DNA from: JABWCQ01 sp964530625
GTDB taxonomy: Bacteria > Electryoneota > RPQS01
NCBI GenBank assembly: GCA_964530625.1
Contig: CAZHAK010000005.1
Span: 62,001-126,000, forward strand
Length of the DNA: 64,000 bases
Direction of reading: 5' to 3'
The notes beneath the pieces were generated by a model. That model was not told the origin of the DNA and made no database searches. It was given only the letters and a program-made list of their open reading frames with translations. The position numbers and the translations under genes were made by a program. Below are positions 59,677-64,000 of this stretch, piece after piece. The stretch's first letter is position 1. Every line of letters starts with the position of its first letter.

Positions 59677-60678
59677 CTAAAGTTCGTCCCCGTCGCGACC
59701 GCCTTCGATGATCGCGCTCGAGTCTCCTAAATTGTATCGGTGAAAACTCCCTTTGACCACCGCGTTGTTGCCGACTAATGATCCCGCGACCAGCGCGTCT
59801 TCAACAAGAGAACCGTCGCCCAATATCGCATCCCGAACCATCGCGTTGCGAATCGTCGCGCCTTGCCCGACTGTGGCGTAGGGCCCGACAATCGCTTGCT
59901 CGATCACTGCATCCGGATGTATAAACACCGGCGGAACTATCACCGCGCCGGACCGCTGCGTCGCCGGTTGGCCGTTAAGACGGTTCAGCAGATGCTGATT
60001 TGTCTCAAGCAGAGTCTCGGGCTTTCCGCAGTCAAACCAATTGTCCACACCAAAGGTAGAAATCGGCACGTCGCTTTCAATCATCAATTGCAGCGCGTCC
60101 GTCAATTGAAATTCGCCGCGAGTCGTCAAATTGCGATCAAACAGCATTTCAATCGAAGTCTTGAGAACCTGCGCCTGCCGGATCAAATAGATTCCCACAA
60201 TAACTAAGTTCGAGCGCGGATTCTCAGGCTTCTCAACCAGCCGCGTCACGATGTCGTCCCGGGTTTCCACTACGCCAAACCTGCGCGGATCCTCCACGGT
60301 CTTTACACCGATTGCAGAAGTCCGGCTGTTTGACAAGATACCCCGCAAATCAAACTCAAATATAGTGTCACCCAAAATGACCAGGACTTCCTGATCATCG
60401 GGTGTCATTCCCAGATGCACGGCATGAGCTAAACCGCGAGCCTCATGCTGCACGACAAAACTTGATGGAATGGAATAGTTCTCGCGAACGTACTTCTCAA
60501 TCAGATTCCCCATGGCGCCGACCACGAGGGTGACGTGGTCAATGCCTGAAGCTACTAAGTGATCGAGAATGTGTCCGAGAATGGGTTTCCCGGCCACGTT
60601 GAGGAGGACTTTGGGCCGGGTAAAGGTGTGGGGCCGAAGGCGGGAGCCAACTCCCGCAACCGGAATAATAGCTTTCAC
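59677..60678 (-). CDS. Sugar-1-phosphate nucleotidyltransferase with left-handed helix tail
   Basis: The 333-residue protein makes an NDP-sugar. The N-terminal nucleotidyltransferase has GVGSRLRPHTFTRPKVLLNV with AGKPI, EARGLAHAVHLG, and LGDTIFEFD (metal Asp). From about 250 it has hexapeptide-like repeats (VFIHPDAVIEQAIVGPYATV; GATIRNAMVRDAILGDGSLV) forming a left-handed helix, as in RmlA-long/GlmU-type enzymes. Substrate (glucose-, mannose- or GlcNAc-1-P) cannot be fixed. It follows the PGI/PMI-like gene, so a link to hexose-phosphate flow into surface sugars is plausible. Confidence 0.85.
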   Translation of the reverse strand: MKAIIPVAGVGSRLRPHTFTRPKVLLNVAGKPILGHILDHLVASGIDHVTLVVGAMGNLIEKYVRENYSIPSSFVVQHEARGLAHAVHLGMTPDDQEVLVILGDTIFEFDLRGILSNSRTSAIGVKTVEDPRRFGVVETRDDIVTRLVEKPENPRSNLVIVGIYLIRQAQVLKTSIEMLFDRNLTTRGEFQLTDALQLMIESDVPISTFGVDNWFDCGKPETLLETNQHLLNRLNGQPATQRSGAVIVPPVFIHPDAVIEQAIVGPYATVGQGATIRNAMVRDAILGDGSLVEDALVAGSLVGNNAVVKGSFHRYNLGDSSAIIEGGRDGDEL

Positions 60679-60733
60679 TGAGGGTGTTTCGGAATCTTAA
60701 AGTCTTGTAATCTACCGATTTCCCTTATTAAAA

Positions 60734-61810
60734 TCAAGCCCCGGTCAGTAGATTTTTAAGCCCTGTAATCTTCGGGATTTCCATAGGGTCCTCCGCCCGA
60801 AGGATGGCAAGGTACACCGTTGCCGCATCCAGCAGAAGCATCAGGCGAATACCGTACTCAAGCCTGTTCCCAGTACCAAAAAGTTCCGACGGATCCAGCC
60901 TGAGTGTGGCAACTCCCATCTTCATTAGCAGCTCTTCTATCGGAGTCCGCGGATCGGAAAACGTTCCCTCCGTGGCCCAGCCTCCTAGGAATATCACCAT
61001 CGGTGGCGGCAGTAGCTGAGACAAGTGCGCGAAGGCTTCGACCTCATTGTGAGCAAGCTCCGGTAAATCCGAGCTGTGCGACCAGACCTTGCTGTTTTCC
61101 GCAAGCTGGGCACGCAGCCGGAACGCCAATGCCGGGCCAAGCAGTCCGTCGCATGTATAAATCACCGGAGTGCGATCTACGAGCTTGACGGCCAAATCCA
61201 GCGCCGGATTTTCTTCCCGCGTCAGGGTCGCGTAGCGTGCTGAATCCTCGGCAAGTTTCTTAAACGGCCATTTGGCAATCGCAGGATCGTGAAAATCATA
61301 GATTCGCTGAAAGAGACGGTGAATTGCCCCTAATGAATAGCCCACTGCGGCACGCGGCGGATAGCCGCCCGGCAGATTCAAGAAAGGAATTCCGGCAGCG
61401 TGAGCCTTTTGCTCAAGCCGTCCACCGCTCGAAACGGCCAACCAAACCTGACGGTGATCCACTTCAGTCAATGCCTGAACAGCCTCCACCGTATTGCCCG
61501 AGTAACTGCAAACCAATCGCGGCAGTTGGGATGCCCGGGCATGTCGGCGCACAAAAATTCGCGCGTCCAGTGCCGGTGGTTCCAGACCGAACGCTTGCAA
61601 TAAGTCACCCGACACTGCGCTGCCGCCCAGTCCAAACCAATCCAGCAGCGCTTCCGCCCGCAATTTGTTGTGCAGCAAAAACTCATCCGCGATTTCGTGG
61701 CCGCGGCGCAGCTGTTTATCTAACTCAAGCGTCTTGCCCAGCATATCGCTTGGATCAATCTGCTTGAGTCGTGTTTCAGTAAGTTGAATCGCTTTTGTGG
61801 TAATCGTCAT
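60734..61810 (-). CDS. Bifunctional phosphoglucose/phosphomannose isomerase-type protein
   Basis: The 358-residue SIS-domain protein fits the PGI/PMI family that interconverts fructose-6-P with glucose-6-P and mannose-6-P. Visible are GLGGSAVSGDLLQAF, the SIS sugar-phosphate loop SYSGNTVEAVQAL, AVSSGGRLEQKAHAAGI, and LPELAHNEVEAF with the catalytic-type Glu/His near the C-terminal half. The ATG at 61810 has GGAAG upstream; an open frame extending to 62032 has an Arg/Ala-rich composition unlike the family and is rejected. Products could feed the Gmd pathway via mannose-6-P, although the genes are far apart. Confidence 0.85.
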   Translation of the reverse strand: MTITTKAIQLTETRLKQIDPSDMLGKTLELDKQLRRGHEIADEFLLHNKLRAEALLDWFGLGGSAVSGDLLQAFGLEPPALDARIFVRRHARASQLPRLVCSYSGNTVEAVQALTEVDHRQVWLAVSSGGRLEQKAHAAGIPFLNLPGGYPPRAAVGYSLGAIHRLFQRIYDFHDPAIAKWPFKKLAEDSARYATLTREENPALDLAVKLVDRTPVIYTCDGLLGPALAFRLRAQLAENSKVWSHSSDLPELAHNEVEAFAHLSQLLPPPMVIFLGGWATEGTFSDPRTPIEELLMKMGVATLRLDPSELFGTGNRLEYGIRLMLLLDAATVYLAILRAEDPMEIPKITGLKNLLTGA

Positions 61811-62083
61811 CTTCCGTGTATTGTCAATTATAGGAGCGGAAGGCGTTCCTCCCGTATTTGTCCGCACGTACTTCGCCGCGGCACGTGTCTTCACCTGCCC
61901 CGTTACCGGTTCTCGCCGAGCAGCACGTCTTCGTGCCGCCGCAATCTCATACACCTTGCCGTGCAGAGATTTAGCGACGCGGTTCCCCGCCGGAATCCCG
62001 CAATCAAGCTCCGATCTCCCTTCTACGTTCACGGGGAAGAGGCAGGGGGATGGGGTTCCCCTGTTCTTAACTCATATCTCGTT

Positions 62084-63856
62084 CTAAGTAAACCAAATCG
62101 GCAAATCCGCAAATCGCTTCTTCAGTTCGCCACTCATGTAGTTCAATATCTCTTGTGAGGTGTCCATCTTCAGGGCCTTTTTCGACATGCGACGGCATTC
62201 GTCATACGTCAAACTGCGAATGATTTTCTTGATTTCCGGTATCATTGCAGACGTCATTGAAATTTCTTTCATCCCCAGCCCCACAAGCAGCGGCGTTGCC
62301 GCAGGAGAGCCGCCCAATTCACCGCATATCCCCACGTGAATATTTTTTCTCGCGCCCGCCTTTACTGTCATCTCGATCAACCTGAGTACCGCCGGATGAT
62401 AGCTGCGATAATATGTCGCCACCTGCTCGTTCGCTCTATCCGTGGCCATCGTGTACTGAATCAAATCGTTCGTGCCGATAGAAAAGAAATCGCACTCGTC
62501 TGCCAAACGATCCGAAAGCACCGCCGCAGACGGAATCTCAACCATGATCCCGACTTGCAGCTTTGGATCAAATGCCATCTTGCGCTGATTCAACTCGTTC
62601 TTGGCTTCTTCCAAGACGATCTTGGCTTCTCTAAGTTCTTCGAATCCTGACACGAACGGGAACATCACGCGCACGTTTCCCCTCGCCGAAGCCCGCAAGA
62701 TCGCGCGAAGTTGTGTGCGGAACAAATCCCGCCGCGACAATGACACGCGAATCGCGCGATACCCCAAAAACGGATTCTTTTCCTCGCGGATGTTTATCCC
62801 CGCGTGATATTTGTCGCCGCCCAAATCAAACGTCCGAATCACCACCGGATGCGGGGCCATTATCTCTGCCGCGCGGTCGTACATCCCGAACTGTTCATCT
62901 TCCGTCGGTGTGGATTCGCGGGTCAAAAACAGAAACTCACTCCGGAACAATCCCACTCCAGTTCCGCCATGCTCGAGCACAGACTCTGCTTCGCGAGGAA
63001 GTTCGATGTTCCCCCACAAATCTATCTCGTAACCGTCGAGCGTCATCGCAGGTTGCGACTTGATGTCCTCAAGATATCGTTGAAAACTGCGGAACCGCTC
63101 ACGCTTTTCTTCGTACTCAGTACATGACGACGTGTTCGGATGCAAAATCACTTTGCCGCTGTTGCCGTTGATGATGATCGAATCGCCGTCGCGAACCTTT
63201 TCGGACACATCGCCGACCCCCACGATCGTTGGAATATCCAGACTTCGCGCCAGTATCGCCGTGTGCGACGTCAACCCCCCAATGTCCGTCGCTATACCGT
63301 GAACTAAGGTCTTGTCCAGATTCAAGGCTTGTGTCGGTGACAAATCTCCGGCGACCAAAATCACCTCATGTGTTGGGTGATCGGGAATCAGATCCCCTTC
63401 TCCGCGCAAAAACCTTAGCAACCGCATCCGCACGTCACGTAAATCCGATGCCCGTTCACGAAACACTTCACCGGCCGTCTTGCTGATCACTTCTATCATT
63501 TGGCTGAAGGAATCGTAGATCAAATACTCCGCGTCAAACTGCTCGCGGGTGATGCGCGCTCGAACCTGATCATGAAAAACTTCATCGTCAAGAATTGACA
63601 AGTGCGCGTCGAATATCTTGCCCACCGCGACTCCCGCTACGTCCAGTGCGCGCTCGCGAGACCGCTCAATCGCCGCGCGCGTCTCCTCCAATGCACGATC
63701 AAATCGAGACAATTCATGTGGCACCTCCGAAGGAGCAAGCTTGCGCGGCATCACTTCCGGCTCGTCGTGCGTCATCTTGTGCACAATACCGATCGCGATT
63801 CCCGGTGATGCGGGAATCCCGCGAAGTATCTGCTCCTTCTTCTCCCGGCTGCTCAC
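62084..63856 (-). CDS. ptsI: PTS enzyme I
   Basis: Enzyme I takes phosphate from phosphoenolpyruvate and passes it to HPr. The 590-residue protein has the family start (LRGIPASPGIAIGIVHKM), the HPr-binding helical region, active His198 in IGGLTSHTAILARSLDIPTI, the PEP-binding barrel (GLFRSEFLFLTRESTPTEDE; VMFPFVSG; MVEIPSAA; FSIGTNDLIQYTMATDRANE) and the active cysteine in GICGELGG. The start is GTG at 63856, three bases after the ptsH stop. No sugar-specific enzyme II is in the window, so a regulatory PTS is possible. All catalytic residues are present. Confidence 0.97.
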   Translation of the reverse strand: MSSREKKEQILRGIPASPGIAIGIVHKMTHDEPEVMPRKLAPSEVPHELSRFDRALEETRAAIERSRERALDVAGVAVGKIFDAHLSILDDEVFHDQVRARITREQFDAEYLIYDSFSQMIEVISKTAGEVFRERASDLRDVRMRLLRFLRGEGDLIPDHPTHEVILVAGDLSPTQALNLDKTLVHGIATDIGGLTSHTAILARSLDIPTIVGVGDVSEKVRDGDSIIINGNSGKVILHPNTSSCTEYEEKRERFRSFQRYLEDIKSQPAMTLDGYEIDLWGNIELPREAESVLEHGGTGVGLFRSEFLFLTRESTPTEDEQFGMYDRAAEIMAPHPVVIRTFDLGGDKYHAGINIREEKNPFLGYRAIRVSLSRRDLFRTQLRAILRASARGNVRVMFPFVSGFEELREAKIVLEEAKNELNQRKMAFDPKLQVGIMVEIPSAAVLSDRLADECDFFSIGTNDLIQYTMATDRANEQVATYYRSYHPAVLRLIEMTVKAGARKNIHVGICGELGGSPAATPLLVGLGMKEISMTSAMIPEIKKIIRSLTYDECRRMSKKALKMDTSQEILNYMSGELKKRFADLPIWFT

Positions 63857-63858
63857 GA

Positions 63859-64000
63859 TTATTCCTCGTAAAATTTGTTCTCGAACAACTGCACCAACTC
63901 ATCCAGTTGCTGCTGCTCGTCTTCCCCCATACACTCCAGGATCAGCGTGCTGCCGCGCCCCGCCGCCAGCATCATCACTCCCATTATGCTCTTGCCGTTG
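63859..64000 (-). CDS. ptsH: HPr (3' part only; cut by window edge)
   Basis: HPr carries phosphate between enzyme I and PTS permeases. Only the last 46 codons are present: NGKSIMGVMMLAAGRGSTLI, then LECMGEDEQQQLDELVQLFE and NKFYEE. The regulatory serine position (the Ser of KSIMG, Ser46 in Bacillus numbering) is kept, the site used by HPr kinase; the active His15 lies outside the window. It directly precedes ptsI. Identity is clear from the fragment and its neighbour. Confidence 0.92.
   Translation of the reverse strand, partial: NGKSIMGVMMLAAGRGSTLILECMGEDEQQQLDELVQLFENKFYEE

Noticed and set aside
61811..62032. 74-residue N-terminal extension of the PGI/PMI-type protein
   Set aside because: Its Arg/Ala-rich composition is unlike the family, and the ATG at 61810 has a ribosome-binding site and gives the normal length.
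61811..62083. 273-base gap between ptsI and the isomerase gene as a possible small gene or structured RNA
   Set aside because: I saw only weak G-rich pairing (near 62034-62068) without a T-run and no start/stop pair with a ribosome-binding site; nothing is claimed for it.

Overview
The window is one contiguous piece of a Gram-negative, flagellated bacterium of roughly 50 % GC. LptF/LptG-type permeases, an LpxH-like hydrolase, flagellar L- and P-ring genes, a PorV-like outer-membrane barrel and a long outer-membrane-type lipoprotein show a double membrane. The fibronectin-like secreted protein, PEGA protein, DUF3566 protein and general gene style suggest a poorly cultured FCB-type candidate phylum (Zixibacteria/KSB1/Calditrichota neighbourhood). 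That placement is inference; no rRNA or ribosomal-protein gene is present to confirm it.

About 1-16.8 kb is a flagellar run on the + strand: fliP (cut by the window edge), fliQ, an HDOD gene, fliR, flhB, flhA, flhF, a small membrane protein, fliA (sigma-28), a small charged protein, an AMIN/SwrB-like membrane protein and a small beta-rich protein. A textbook sigma-54 promoter follows, and then flgF, flgG, flgA, flgH, flgI, flgJ (rod-binding part only), a flgN-like gene, flgK and flgL. About 16.8-29.5 kb is a tightly overlapping sugar/glycosyltransferase island: gmd, a double GT4, a GT2-TPR protein, a triple GT9-GT2-GT4 fusion, a Maf/DUF115 protein, a CgeB-like GT, a GT9 and an unknown gene. 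It is most simply read as a flagellin glycosylation system. About 29.5-36.85 kb is the filament region: a sigma-28 promoter, a MerR-like gene, flagellin 1, a small helical protein, an AsnB-type amidotransferase, a second sigma-28 promoter, flagellin 2, a structured spacer, fliD, fliS and flgM with its own sigma-54 promoter. The promoters imply an ordered programme: sigma-54 for rod, ring and hook-associated genes and for the anti-sigma factor FlgM, then sigma-28 for filament genes.

About 37-41.8 kb holds a phosphorelay cluster of four proteins. One is a receiver fused to an ATPase domain; its overlapping neighbour has receivers, PAS and a HisKA-like helix pair but no ATPase domain. From 41.9 kb the content is housekeeping and envelope: a PAP2 phosphatase, a small secreted protein, a membrane protein, an LpxH-like hydrolase, PBP1A, a coiled-coil protein, LptF, two tRNA-Ser genes, a PEGA protein, a DUF3566 protein, gltX and lptG. 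The second tRNA-Ser is followed 660 bp later by a decayed copy of its own 3' two thirds; a small gene and a frameshifted nucleotidyltransferase lie between, which is the scar of a tRNA-integrating mobile element. The minus strand from 64.0 down to 53.9 kb carries ptsH (partial), ptsI, a PGI/PMI-type isomerase, a sugar nucleotidyltransferase, metK, ahcY, a large lipoprotein and a beta-barrel protein; the last three are joined by start/stop overlaps.

No rRNA, CRISPR array, intact transposase or integrase was seen. No stretch longer than 300 bases lacks a gene.
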